From: Pseudeuparius sepicola
Taxonomy: Eukaryota; Arthropoda; Insecta; Coleoptera; Anthribidae
Direction: 5' to 3'
Length of the DNA: 64,000 bases
Assembly (NCBI GenBank): GCA_963920635.1
Contig: OY987301.1
Span: 14,736,501-14,800,500 of the forward strand
The first letter of the stretch is position 1. Every line of letters starts with the position of its first letter. Position numbers and translations under genes: made by a program. Positions 11,804 through 22,201 of the stretch are shown piece after piece. Under the pieces are notes generated by a model. That model was not told the DNA's origin. It saw only the letters and a list, made by a program, of their open reading frames with translations, and did no database searches.

Positions 11804-14134
11804 CAGGGTGTCCGGTAAGTACCTCCTAATCTCTCGGAAGCATACAGGGGAGGTCAAAATAACCCTAGTTTGTCAAAGGAAAAAAATTCCTACAGTGCTC
11901 CTTAACGGAGATACAGGGCCCCAAAAGAGTACTTAGCGATTTACTTTTTTGGCTCTAACTTTTGAACCGACTTGTATAATTTAATGAAATTTTAATAGTT
12001 TATGTTGGCCATAAAGACTCATAGACCCGTAGATGTTTCACATCGTCAGGAAAGTCAGGAACGGACTTGCCACCACACTCGTTGGGCCAAATTTTTGACA
12101 GGTGTCATTTTACAGAGCTGAAAACTGTTTTTTTAAATACTTTGGTCATTGCTCTTTAAAAAAGGTACTCTTCATTTCTTTCGACCAAATGAGCCGTTTT
12201 CGAAAAAATTAAGTTTTTTAACACGTTTACACAATTAACGAGTGCTTGTCCATAAAGGTACGGAACCCTAAAAATAACATAATACAGACTAGGCTGATAT
12301 GCATTTAATTTATGGTGAAGCGCTGTCCAACTCTTCGAAGGCAAGAAGACTTTATGCTCGAAAACCTTTCAAAGGGTTGATCGGAGCTTAATTAATTTAC
12401 AATGTTATTAAAACACAAAAATAATGAAAACGTTTAAATGTTATTTTGGCAAATGTTCATTATGAGCTCCACGTACTTCAATACATTTTCTTAGTCTTCG
12501 AATATTTTCCCGCTGCACTGCAAATAATATTCCGGCATTATTACGAACTTCGTTATAATGCTGTGTTATTCTCGCTAGTAGTTCTTCTCTAGTATTTACT
12601 GGTGTTGAATAAACTAGTTGTTTTAGATGTCCCCAAAAGTAAAAGTCTAAAGGATTTAGATCAGGCGACCTTGGGGGCCATAAAACAGGGCCACCTCGAC
12701 CTATCCATCGAGGGCCAAAAACGTTAGTTAAGTGTTGACGTACTATACGGTTAAAATGAGGTGGAGCACCATCATGCATCTACCACATTTGCATTCTTCT
12801 ATTAAGAGGTACGTCTTCCAATAAATTATTTAAATTTTGCTGCAAAAATTGCAAATAAAGCTCACCATTAAGTCTTCCTTCCAAAACAAATGGACCTATA
12901 AGGTTAGTTCCGATGATGCCCGCCCACACATTTACCATAAACCGTTGTTGGTGTTTGTTTTGAATTATGGCGTGCGGATTTTCATCAGCCCAAAAATGTA
13001 AATTGTGTGAGTTTATTATGCCATCTCTTGTAAAACCGGCTTCATCAGTAAACAAAATAAGGTTAGAAAAATTTAGATTTAGGTTATGTTGCTGTATAAA
13101 CCAGTTGCAGTATTGGAGTCCTGCTGGATAATCATTCGGGGACATAGCGTGTACTCTTTGAACGTGATACGGGTGCAATAACTGTTCTCTTAGAGTTTCG
13201 TGTGCAACCCATTTTGTAGCATTGTTTTGTGCCGCGAGCTTTCTTACGCTGCTTGAAGGGTTGTCAGTAATATCTTGCAAAATTTGTTCCTCTACGTGAG
13301 GGTGTCGTGCGCTCCTGGGAGGTCCCTCACCTCCACGTCTCGGCAAAAATGACCCTGAATAAAAATTTCACAAATTAATTCGTTAACTCGAATAATTACT
13401 TTCTAATCATCTTTTACCTGTTTCCCTTAAGCTCCGATCAACCCTTTGAAAGGTTTTTGGACTTGGCAATGTTCGAGCTGGAAATCTTTCAGCATAAAGT
13501 CTTCTTGCCTTCGAAGAGTGGGACCGCGCTTCACCATAAATTAAATGCATATCAGCATATTCTGCGTAAGAATATTCTTCCATTTTTAAAATTTATTTTT
13601 TACTTGAAGGCGGTTTTGACAAGTTCCGTCAATAGTAGGTAATTCATTAAACAATAACCACCTGATTTTTACCTAATTGTGTTTAGCATTAGTAACTTTT
13701 GAGTGTTATACAAAAACTTAATTTTTTCGAAAACGGCTCATTTGGTCGAAAGAAATGAAGAGTACCTTTTTTAAAGAGCAATGACCAAAGTATTTAAAAA
13801 AACAGTTTTCAGCTCTGTAAAATGACACCTGTCAAAAATTTGGCCCAACGAGTGTGGTGGCAAGTCCGTTCCTGACTTCCTTGACGATGTGAAACATCTA
13901 CGGTAGTATGGTTTTATGAGTCTTTATGGCCAACATAAACTATTAAAATTTCATTAAATTATACAAGTCGGTTCAAAAGTTAGAGCCAAAAAAGTAAATC
14001 GCTAAGTACTCTTTTGGGGCCCTGTATCTCCGTTAAGGGGCACAGTAGGAATTTTTTTCCTTTGACAAACTAGGGTTATTTTGACCTCCCCTGTATGCTT
14101 CCGAGAGATTAGGAGGTACTTACCGGACACCCTG
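11804..14134 (-). mobile_element. Full-length DD41D mariner/Tc1-superfamily element
   Basis: The 2331-bp element sits between TA dinucleotides (11802-11803 and 14135-14136) and starts CAGGGTGTCCGGTAAGTACC with the perfect complement at the right end. The inverted repeats are unusually long: about 590 bp on the left (11804 to about 12390) and 700 bp on the right (about 13425-14134), with indels and small mismatches. The transposase gene runs on the minus strand. A shortened copy of its first exon is also present in the left arm at about 12300-12390 on the + strand, so the arms reach into coding sequence. The arms remain very similar, which suggests recent arrival. Confidence 0.85.
12441..13583 (-). 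pseudogene. DD41D mariner-like transposase (DUF4817 type) with in-frame TAG
   Basis: Two exons are inferred. Exon 1 (13583-13418) encodes 55 residues beginning MEEYSYAEYADMHLIYGEAR, a DUF4817-like N-terminal helix region. A 63-bp intron (13417-13355, GTAAAA...TTCAG, phase 1) follows. Exon 2 (13354-12441) continues GSFLPRRGGEGPP. The joined frame is 359 codons, a normal size for the family. Catalytic residues by my count: D159 in LFTDEAGF, D250 in MHDGAPPH and D292 in SPDLNPLD, the last two separated by 41 residues. A TAG at 12782-12780 (codon 247, just before MHDGAPPH) interrupts the frame, so the protein is probably inactive unless the stop is read through or is a sequencing error. Confidence 0.8.
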
Positions 14135-14136
14135 TA

Positions 14137-15439
14137 TATGGTTTTACCGAAAGATTTTATACGCTATTGTTGTCTTTTATTATTATTATCTCAAAATCAC
14201 GATAAAATATACAGGATGTAACGAATGATTGTCAGTATGGATACAGCGTGTTCTAGAGTTAAAAAAAATTACACATAATATTTTTATTTTGATGCAAGAC
14301 TTCTATGCAACTTCTTCTATTTGTATTGGAAGAAAAATCTATAATGCGAGTCACATGGAAGTTGTTATCTAAAAGTTATGATTTACCTATATGTATAGAA
14401 AAGCCGTCGTTCTTCTTTTAGTGACCTTATAAAGAAGCAAAATACTTAACTATTTATAGCCCAGACGCCACCTGCCTAGATCTTTCGCCCCCCTAATATG
14501 GATGGGTAATTTCGCACTTCACGTCGCCTCAATGTTCAGCGAACAGCCGCTACGGTTTAACCCAATCATCCCTGCATCGCCTCCAATCAACCCCGGCGCA
14601 TATTCCACTACATTTGAGCTACTTTATTAAATAAGCCGGCCGCCCCCCCCCCCCCGGTTGCGACCATCAATACGTATTACGTCAACATATTGCCGCGCCA
14701 CCCCATCGGGGGCCGTTGCGCGACAAATCGCTTCCGACGATTATTATGCGCCGGTCGTGATTTCGTTGCCCCCCACCCTTCGATTGTTTCGGTCCCGGCC
14801 GACTAGATCGGCGGCATCCGAGGTAATTAAACGAAATTAAGGCGGTGACTTTTAACTATTTTCGGCGGCGAAGGGGTTTTTGTCCGGCCGTGGAGGTGGT
14901 CCCCGCTTGAAAGAAAAAACGAAAATGGTTGGTGTGGATTAGAACAAAGACAAAAACTTGGATTATAGAACGCCGCGAAGCTTACGCCCTCCTAGGTACT
15001 ATTACAGATGATATATTTGAAGGGGAGGTTAAGCTATGAAGTTTTCTGTAATGGCATTATATTACTGAACTGCTGATAAATAAATAAATTGGAACACAAT
15101 ACAATGGTAAATCCTTCAATCAACAATTTATTTATCCTATACAATTAAAAATAATATGTTAAATTTTTTTACATTTTTTTTATGTTCCATCTGGTCATGT
15201 TACTAACAAAAGGTGTAAAATATATTTTTAACTAATAATATGTCAATGTTTAACATATTATGCGGATACCATTAACATTTCCAATTTGTAGTAGGTACTT
15301 ATTCGAACATTTTTTATGTTATTATGAATTTATTGATAGTCAAATTAACAATAAGTATCTACTTAAAACTCGCTTTTATATTTTGTTTTATTCATTTTAA
15401 CACTAGATTGGTTAACAAATTATTTTCGGTAAAAGACAT
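14137..15439. promoter_or_regulatory. GC-rich island, candidate cis-regulatory block (14450-14990)
   Basis: About 14450-14990 is strongly GC-rich and rich in CpG and palindromic words (GCCGGC, CGGCCG) in an AT-rich neighbourhood. It contains a run of C at about 14643-14655. The ORF at 14658-14840 has no domain. It is 2.5 kb upstream of the first homeobox exon, probably within the ladybird intron. Regulatory function is inferred from composition and position only. The rest of the interval is AT-rich with nothing identified. Confidence 0.4.
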
Positions 15440-15598
15440 AGTACACCAGCCTCCAATATCTAATCTATGTACATACTCTTTTAGGCGGTTTTAGTATAGT
15501 TCTATTGTTAGTATAGTTCTATTGTTATAACAATAGAACTGTACTAAAACCGCCTAAAAGAGTATGTACATAGATTAGATATTGGAGGCTGGTGTACT
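15440..15598. repeat. Near-perfect inverted repeat, 71-bp arms
   Basis: The left arm starts AGTACACCAGCCTCCAATAT (15440-15510) and the right arm is its near-exact complement ending at 15598. Only about 17 bases lie between, themselves made of repeated TAGTTCTATTGTTA units. A further TTGTTATAACAATAGAACT follows at 15600. The arms show almost no divergence, which implies a recent fold-back duplication or gene conversion. It would form a long hairpin. Confidence 0.8.
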
Positions 15599-15740
15599 AT
15601 TGTTATAACAATAGAACTCCAATAAACAATATCACAAAAAAATATATTCCTCATAAAAATAGTAAAAATCAAAAAGAAATAAAATGTTTTAAAAAAAATT
15701 ATGTAAACAAAATTTTTTGCATGTGCATTGGTTATATGCA

Positions 15741-16553
15741 GTGTATGAACGCGGATTGAGTTCACATAATTTGTAAATAACAACAAATTTTCGAGTCGAA
15801 ATTTGAGCTCCTGGGGATCATCCCTGCTTGGTTTGAAACTAATTATTTGTGACATAATTTTACTTTCGAAAAATCACGTATGCGGCTTGGAAATTATGAA
15901 GAAGCTAATTTTCCACCATGCACAGTAAAATGCCCTTTTTGTAGGTTTCAGGGCTAAATGTTATTAAGGAAAAACTGAATAGGTTAGGTTCGAAAGTCTA
16001 GGCCTATTTTGATTTTTTGGCATTTTTTCCCACTTTTTTGGAAAAGTGCGTTTTGTGCAGAAAGAAAACTTGTTGACAATGAAAAACTGGATAGGTGTGA
16101 AAAATTTCAAAAGCCTAGGTCGACTTTGATTTTTTCTGCTAAAAAATTAAAACGCACAAAAATCAAAGTACCTAGACCTAGGCAGTTGGAATTTTTCACA
16201 CCTATCCAGTTTTTCATTGTGAACAAGTTTTCTTAATAATATTTTGATGTGAAAACTAGACAAAATGCACTTTTCTAAAAAAAGTGGGCCTAGACCTTCG
16301 AAATTTCACAAACCTACTCAGTTTTTCATTCTGAACAAGTTTCCTTAATAACATTTTGCTGTAAAACCTACAAAAAGGTCACTTTATGTGGAAAATTAGT
16401 TTCTTCATAATTTCCAAGGTGATTTTTCGAAAGTAAAATTATGTCACAAATTAGTTTCAAACCAAGAAGCACTGATCCCCAGAAGCTCAAATTTCAACTC
16501 AATTTTTTTTTTTTTTTTATTTACACTTTATGTGAACTCAATCCGTGGACATT
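15741..16553. mobile_element. Foldback (long inverted repeat) element
   Basis: The outer arm from about 15745 (CGGATTGAGTTCACATAA, then GAGCTCCTGGGGATCA and GACATAATTTTACTTTCG) is inverted at 16430-16553 (CGAAAGTAAAATTATGTCAC, GATCCCCAGAAGCTC, GTGAACTCAATCCG). Inner arms around AAAACTGGATAGGTGTGAAA (16084) and its complement at about 16195 are also paired. It has no transposase. A more diverged relative with similar TAGGCCTA and GAACAAGTTT words appears at 46497-47205. Confidence 0.75.
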
Positions 16554-16817
16554 GTAGGTTAGATAACATTAGTAATAATATTTTTATTTTTTTAAATTTA
16601 TTATTAACTTTTTCATTTTATTAGAGGGGGTGGCATGGCCCCCCAAGACCGGGCCTGGGCGCGCGTGATATTTTGTGGCCTATATATAGACCAATAATTA
16701 ATGTTAAAATTAACATAACAGATAATCAAAGTAACACACAGATTTATTTAGTTACTTTTTTAACATGTAGTGAATTAACATGCAGTGAATAAGTTAATTT
16801 CAATACTGGCAGATATA

Positions 16818-17046
16818 CACTTCCCCCAAAAATTAACGCACCACCAAAAAAATACCCAAAAGTTTAAAGTAAATTTTTGTCAAAACCAATAGTCCGATTT
16901 GGACGAATTTTTTTTGAATGATAGTTTGTCTCTTCCAGAACATTGGTGTACTAACTGTATTTGCATAGAAACCTCTTTTTTATAAATACCGGGTGTCTCA
17001 AATTATAGCCTGTTTTTTGGTGGTGCGTTAATTTTTGGGGGAAGTG
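16818..17046. mobile_element. 229-bp Tc1/mariner-type MITE upstream of homeobox exon
   Basis: It is bounded by TA at 16816-16817 and 17047-17048. Its inverted ends are CACTTCCCCCAAAAATTAAC and the complement, followed by a paired GCACCACCAAAAA. A CCGGGTGTCTCAAATTATAG segment lies inside. The TA duplication is characteristic of the Tc1/mariner superfamily. It lies 400 bp before the splice acceptor of the first ladybird exon. Confidence 0.8.
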
Positions 17047-17447
17047 TATTTTATTAACACAATTGTTTTTACATTCAAATAAATTAACATTCTATTGGTC
17101 GACTTTTAATTGTGTATATATACATGTTGTTTTTCCAGGTTCAGGTGGTCCCGTCATCTTTTGTATCTGTTTTTTATAATACTGTTTTATTTTCAATATT
17201 GTAATATTTCGTTGTAAATTTAATAAAAAAATAAATATTGAGAGGTGTTATGATTTTTATCAATATACCTTTTCATACAATCTGCACGAGCTGCATTACC
17301 TTCTAAAATTTAATCTACGTTTGAATATTACAATTCGTACAATTCAATTTTCAGATTTCTTCATAAAATCTAGTCATTTCCCACAAAATCATAAACCAAA
17401 CTTCAGTATTCATTTTTTCCGCTAACCTCTCTCCTCTTTTGTTGCAG

Positions 17448-17830
17448 ACGGTCAGAACCACCTGAACCTGTTCAACAGCCGCCAGCAGCCCAAGAAGAAG
17501 CGAAAATCCAGAACCGCCTTCACCAACCACCAGATCTTCGAGCTGGAGAAGAGGTTCCTCTACCAAAAGTACCTGAGCCCCACGGACCGGGACGAGATAT
17601 CGTCCAGCCTGGGTCTCACCAACGCGCAGGTCATCACCTGGTTCCAGAACAGAAGGGCCAAACTCAAGAGGGACATGGAGGAGTTGAAGAAGGACGTGGA
17701 GAGTGCGAAGTTGCTGAATGCGCACAAAAGCTTCTTGGAAAATGTGCAGGACTTGGGGATTTTGAAAAAGAAAGCGGTCGTTAATGACGACGACTGCCCG
17801 AAAAACTTGGTGGTGTCTCCAGAAAAGTAA
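17448..17830 (+). CDS. lb: Ladybird/Lbx homeobox, terminal coding exon (copy 1)
   Basis: This is the last exon of a homeodomain transcription factor of the ladybird (Lbx) class, which in insects specifies heart, muscle and nerve-cord cell identities. The acceptor is CTCTTTTGTTGCAG at 17447; the exon starts with two bases completing a split codon (phase 1 intron) and then reads GQNHLNLFNSRQQPKK. The homeodomain covers 17498-17677 (KRKSRTAF...KLKRDM, 60 residues) with L16, F20, W48, F49, Q50, N51 and R53 intact and T47, typical of Lbx. It is followed by EELKKDVE and a tail with AHKSFLENVQDLGILKKK, which matches my recollection of ladybird proteins. The stop is TAA at 17828-17830, giving 126 full residues here. 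The N-terminal exon, expected to carry an eh1 repressor motif, was not found in this window and is probably upstream. Assignment to early or late ladybird is not possible. Confidence 0.92.
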
Positions 17831-17893
17831 AAAATGTAGTTAGGAAATATAAATTCAGTTTCGGTGAACATTTCTTCAAAAAGCGCCTGTGTA

Positions 17894-17899
17894 AATAAA
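17894..17899 (+). other. Poly(A) signal after ladybird exon 1 copy
   Basis: AATAAA lies 64 bases after the stop of the first homeobox exon. Another AATAAA at 18711-18716 follows AT-rich sequence that resembles a longer 3' UTR. Either would let the first transcript end before the second homeobox exon. Confidence 0.55.
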
Positions 17900-18373
17900 G
17901 GGTGCAGACACACTTTGTTCTTATAGCAATGTTTGGACCCGTTTGGATTCTGACAAAAGCAGGAAATTTTTTCCGTACTATTATGTTAAAATTGACGCTC
18001 TATCTGCTCTATTTGAAGTGTCGTGAGGAGTAGATATTTAATCTAGTTTTATCAAAAAGGTTATGACATGTTAATCGACGCATAAGTTTAATTATGAGTA
18101 GGTATTACAATTATGACGAATTTAATAGCTCTCAAATTCAAAGATTAATTAACTCATTATATCTACTGTTAGATATATGATTAAGAATATGGAAACATTA
18201 AATTGATTTTTTTGATTACCAGTCTTTAATGCAGAGAAACCCCTACACGATATATGAACGACAAACTGCTTAGACCTTGTCTTTTTTTTTTATCCAGCAA
18301 TATGTTCATGCACGTCACTTTAAAATAGAGAAGATAATGAGCTTCTGTACCACAACCGTTATACATTTACTTG

Positions 18374-18484
<111 letters not shown>

Positions 18485-19012
18485 CTAACTATTAAGCCTG
18501 CACCAGTATCTGTGAAGTTTCCTAAAATATTGCCATACTTCTTTGTGTTATATAGTAAGATAGCATTCAATTTGTAAATAGTCGATTTTTGTACATTATT
18601 GTAAATAGCTGTGTTTTTGTAGATGTATTATATTGTGTAAAGAATTTTATTTTTAAATATTTATTTTCGTCGTTTGTGACGGGTACTTGCAATATTTTAT
18701 TATGATCGTCAATAAAATAGAAGGCTTTACTGTACTTATATTATTATTGCACTAGAATCGATGTAAAAATATAAACTTCAAAATATGTATGGCTGTTTTA
18801 TTTTGTATTCCATCCAAGCAACACTTGAGCACCGAACAGATGTCAACAAATTGTTTAAATATACTACAACTGCTACTTTCTAAATTTGTAACATGAACAA
18901 ACGTGCTTTCATTTTTCACATTACTTCCCATATAAGAACATACTTCAAGAACTTCTCACTTCTTTCAAATTCTCTTCAGTGTACTGTATCGTTCTTTCTG
19001 TTATTGTTCCAG

Positions 19013-19284
19013 AGGGTTCCCACCAGAGGCTCTTCAACTTCGAGGGCCAGCCAAAAAAGAAACGGAAATCCAGAACCGCCTTCACCAACTACCAAATCTT
19101 CGAGTTGGAGAAAAGGTTCCTCTACCAAAAGTACCTCAGTCCGGCCGACAAGGACGAGCTGGCCACCAAGCTGAACCTGACCGGCGCCCAGATAATTACC
19201 TGGTTCCAAAATCGACGGGCAAAGTCCAAGAGGGACATCGAAGAATATCGAAAAGAAGTCGAAGGCCATTACAAAAGCAACTGA
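19013..19284 (+). CDS. lb: Ladybird-like homeobox, terminal coding exon (copy 2)
   Basis: This is a second, diverged Lbx-type homeodomain exon. The acceptor TTATTGTTCCAG ends at 19012. As in copy 1 the exon starts with two bases of a split codon, then GSHQRLFNFEGQPKKK. The homeodomain is 19060-19239 (KRKSRTAF...KSKRDI) and matches copy 1 at 48 of 60 positions by hand alignment; W48, F49, Q50, N51 and R53 are intact. Differences cluster at positions 29-45, helix 2 and the turn before helix 3 (DELATKLNLTGAQI against DEISSSLGLTNAQV). The tail is short (EEYRKEVEGHYKSN) and lacks the SFLENVQDLGILKKK segment of copy 1. The stop is TGA at 19282-19284. No first exon is visible between the two copies, so it may share upstream exon(s) with copy 1 or be a close paralogue with a distant first exon. 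Confidence 0.88.
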
Positions 19285-19305
19285 AATATCTAGATGTGAT
19301 TTATA

Positions 19306-19311
19306 AATAAA
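19306..19311 (+). other. Poly(A) signal after homeobox copy 2
   Basis: AATAAA occurs 22 bases after the stop of the second homeobox exon. Further AATAAA words occur near 19441 and 19480. The second exon therefore has its own candidate transcript end. Confidence 0.5.
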
Positions 19312-19734
19312 AAGCTTTGATGTATATAATTGGAAAATGATAGCCGCATTACGTTCTGCTATATATTACCGTTCATCGCATGGTTTGCAATGATAACTTG
19401 TTTCCTGTCTCGTGTCCAAGAAGCGAGGATAATTTTGTTAAATAAAATTGTACATAGCGTTGTTAATAGAAATGTAGAATAAAATCCCTATTTCCCTTGA
19501 TGTACCTGTGTGTTTTAATGTGACCCATAGATAGAAATAGCAAATAAGTAGTTAGAGGTATTTCAATGGCTCTATGATTTTTGAGGGCTTGTTAAATACT
19601 GAATGTCAATCCACAATTCCAAAGTTAGGGAGAAAGAATACAAATTGAATGTAGCGTACCAAATAAGCTTTTTCACAAGATTTAAGTTAGCACCTAATTT
19701 TTTTTGGGCCAGAAGATTGTAATAATATTTTTAT

Positions 19735-20640
19735 TATACTTCTTTGAAAACACCTTATTTTCATCTGTTTTAGCAATAATGAAAGATGGGGTTTCTCGAG
19801 CTAGCGCACGGAAACAGCGCACGGAAAAACTTTCAGTGCGCTGAATAAAAATACCGAATATATGGCTTTAAAATATAAATACCTATACAGCAAAGTAAAC
19901 TAAATTTATAAGACTCTATATGCTCTCTGAGATTTAACATGTACCTATTTTGTATTTTAATTCGTAAGTGTTTCAATATTTAGATACCTACATTTCTGTA
20001 ATATTTTTGACGTTTTATTCACCTTATCTGACAATAACTAATTTACAACAATGCCCCTTTGAAATAATTTGAGAGTAACCATGGAAACGCATCACACATA
20101 CCATAAATAAACATAATATATTGTCTGCATTGTTTATTTTTTGTCAATTAAATTTATTATATGCCGATATAGTATATTTCCTAACAAGTGCGGAGAGTGC
20201 CACTTTTCCGCACGCGATTGCAGTTGGCTGAACGACGCGTAGCGGAGTTCAGCCAAGAAATCGAGTGTGGAAAAGACACTTTCCGCAAGAGTTAGGAACA
20301 CTATTTTTTCTACAAGCGTGAGAAAAAGTAAGACACTTTTCCGCACGCATTTACTTTTCCGTACGCATTTTAGTTTAGAAAGTGTCACTTTTTCGCACTA
20401 GTGCACTAGTGCGGAAAAGTGACACTTTCTAAACTAAAATGCGTGCGAAAAAGTGTACTTTTCCGCACGCTTGTAGAAAAAAATGTTTTAAGTTTCCGTT
20501 TTGAAAGAAGTATAATAAAAAATATCGTTCATTACACGTCCAGAAATAGATTTTTCCGTACTTGCATGACTGTCACGCGCGCACAGAAAAATCTTTATTT
20601 CCAGACTCGTAATGAAATATACCTGCCATGTTTTGGATCA
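19735..20640. repeat. Dispersed repeat, inverted partner at 52480-53110
   Basis: This block and 52480-53110 are the same repeat in opposite orientation. Shared stretches include GCGCACGGAAA, GAATATATGGCTTTAAAAT, CTTATCTGACAGTAACTA-like and CGTCCAGAAATAGATTTTTC. The copy here carries an extra block rich in the word TTCCGCACGC (about 20180-20480). About 20360-20460 forms a strong palindrome centred on GCACTAGTGCACTAGTGC, with arms containing GTGACACTTTCTAAACTAAA. The family is unidentified and there is no coding capacity. Confidence 0.7.
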
Positions 20641-21138
20641 TTTTTACGTCCCGATTTGGCCCTGTTGTCATAATTATTATGATCAACATTTCCAATATTA
20701 AAGTCAACTGTTTGTCATCCATTCAAAATATGACATTGCATTGCGGACTAGTGGAATTTGAAGCTATGTTACACTTTTGTTGCAAATGTCACGAGTAGCA
20801 TTGTAGCATAAAAGAATTTTTAAATTAATTTTTTTACCACTTGTTAAGAAATGCGTAATTGCATGCTTGTGCACTTGAATGTGCATGTGCACCCACATTC
20901 AATATGTCTCATTGCTAAACTTGCTGCACGATATACTATTGTGGGAATTTCAGTTTTTATCCCGCTATATAAATTTATAACCTAACCTAAAGGCTGCATT
21001 GTAATTAATATGCCTACTCAAAACAAAAACAACAAATTGGTTACATTTCCTATGCCACGAATCCAACACTTCCCTACTCTACCCATCGTTCTTAAAACTA
21101 CACTAATACAATAATAATTACTAACTTAACTACATGTA

Positions 21139-22199
21139 CAGGGTGATTCAGTTTTAATCTGCAACACTTCAACAGGTGATAGAAAACCAAAAAATAACCG
21201 CACTTTCTTCTATAAACTATATCATTTTAAGGCCTCATAAAAAGTTACAGGGTGTTAAAATTGCAAGAAATATGTGGAATTTATTCAATATTTTACAAAC
21301 TAGTTGACATATTCAAGTCATATTTGGTACACGTTATAACGGCATGGGTTAGCATAAAACCTGTTAATATCAAACATCTTGAACAACCAGTGGCGTAGAA
21401 ATGGGTAATTAGTATAATTTATTTTAGAAAAAAAAATAGAACCACCTTTTATAGCAATAAAATGTATTCAAATTCCTATGTACATTTTTATTGTAAACAA
21501 AAACGTTCTCTTAGCATTTTTTCATATGTGTCATGGTTTCATAGCAAATTTGATTTTTTCGTATTATTTCGGGGTACTTCTAAAAAATTAACTTAAAACT
21601 TTTCTCCACAAGTAACACTTAAAGTAGAAAAAATGTGTTTGCTACCTGAAATAAAGTAACTTTTTCCAATAGACTCACCTATTTAAGGCTATACTTTTGA
21701 AGATACAGGGTCTAAAACATTTAAGGAAGATACAATTAATGTTACGCTCTGTATCTTGAAAAGTAAAACCTTGAATGGGTTAGTTTATTGGGAAAAGTTA
21801 CTGTATTTAAAGTAAAAAACACATTTTTTCTACTTTGAGTGTTACTTATGGAGAAAAGTTTTAAGTTAATTTTTCAGAAGTACCCCGAAATAATACGAAA
21901 AAATCAAATTTGCTATGAAATCATGACACATATGAAAAAATGCTAAGAGAACGTTTTTGTTTACAATAAAAATTTACATAAGAATTTGAATACATTTTAT
22001 TGCTATACAAGGTGGTTCTATTTTTTTTTCTAACTAGTTTTTAAAATATTCAATAAATTCCACATATTTCTTGCAACTTTAACACCCTGTAACTTTTTTA
22101 TAAGGCCTTAAAATGATATAGTTTATAGAAGAAAGTGCGGTTATTTTTTGGTTTTCTATCACATGTTGAAGTGTTGCAGATTAAAACTGAATCACCCTG
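21139..22199. mobile_element. Palindromic Tc1/mariner-type foldback element
   Basis: It is bounded by TA at 21137-21138 and 22200-22201, with ends CAGGGTGATTCAGTTTTAAT and its complement. Almost the whole 1061-bp unit folds back on itself: GAAAGTGCGGTTATTTTTTG, AACACCCTGTAAC and GTACCCCGAAATAATACGAA all have inverted partners. The left arm has about 120 extra bases (near 21305-21425) containing CCAGTGGCGTAGAAATG, which resembles an unrelated hAT-type end. Partial related ends occur near 34280 and 41303. Confidence 0.8.
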
Positions 22200-22201
22200 T
22201 A

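Noticed and set aside
1..17447. First exon of ladybird with eh1 repressor motif
   Set aside because: No frame with an FSIxxIL-like motif and suitable donor was found; it probably lies upstream of the window.
17351..17913. Minus-strand ORFs of 117 and 124 residues
   Set aside because: They are antisense shadows of the ladybird homeobox exon.
18893..19269. ORFs in other frames over homeobox copy 2
   Set aside because: The + frame encoding KRKSRTAF...ITWFQNRRAK is clearly the coding one; the others lack domains.
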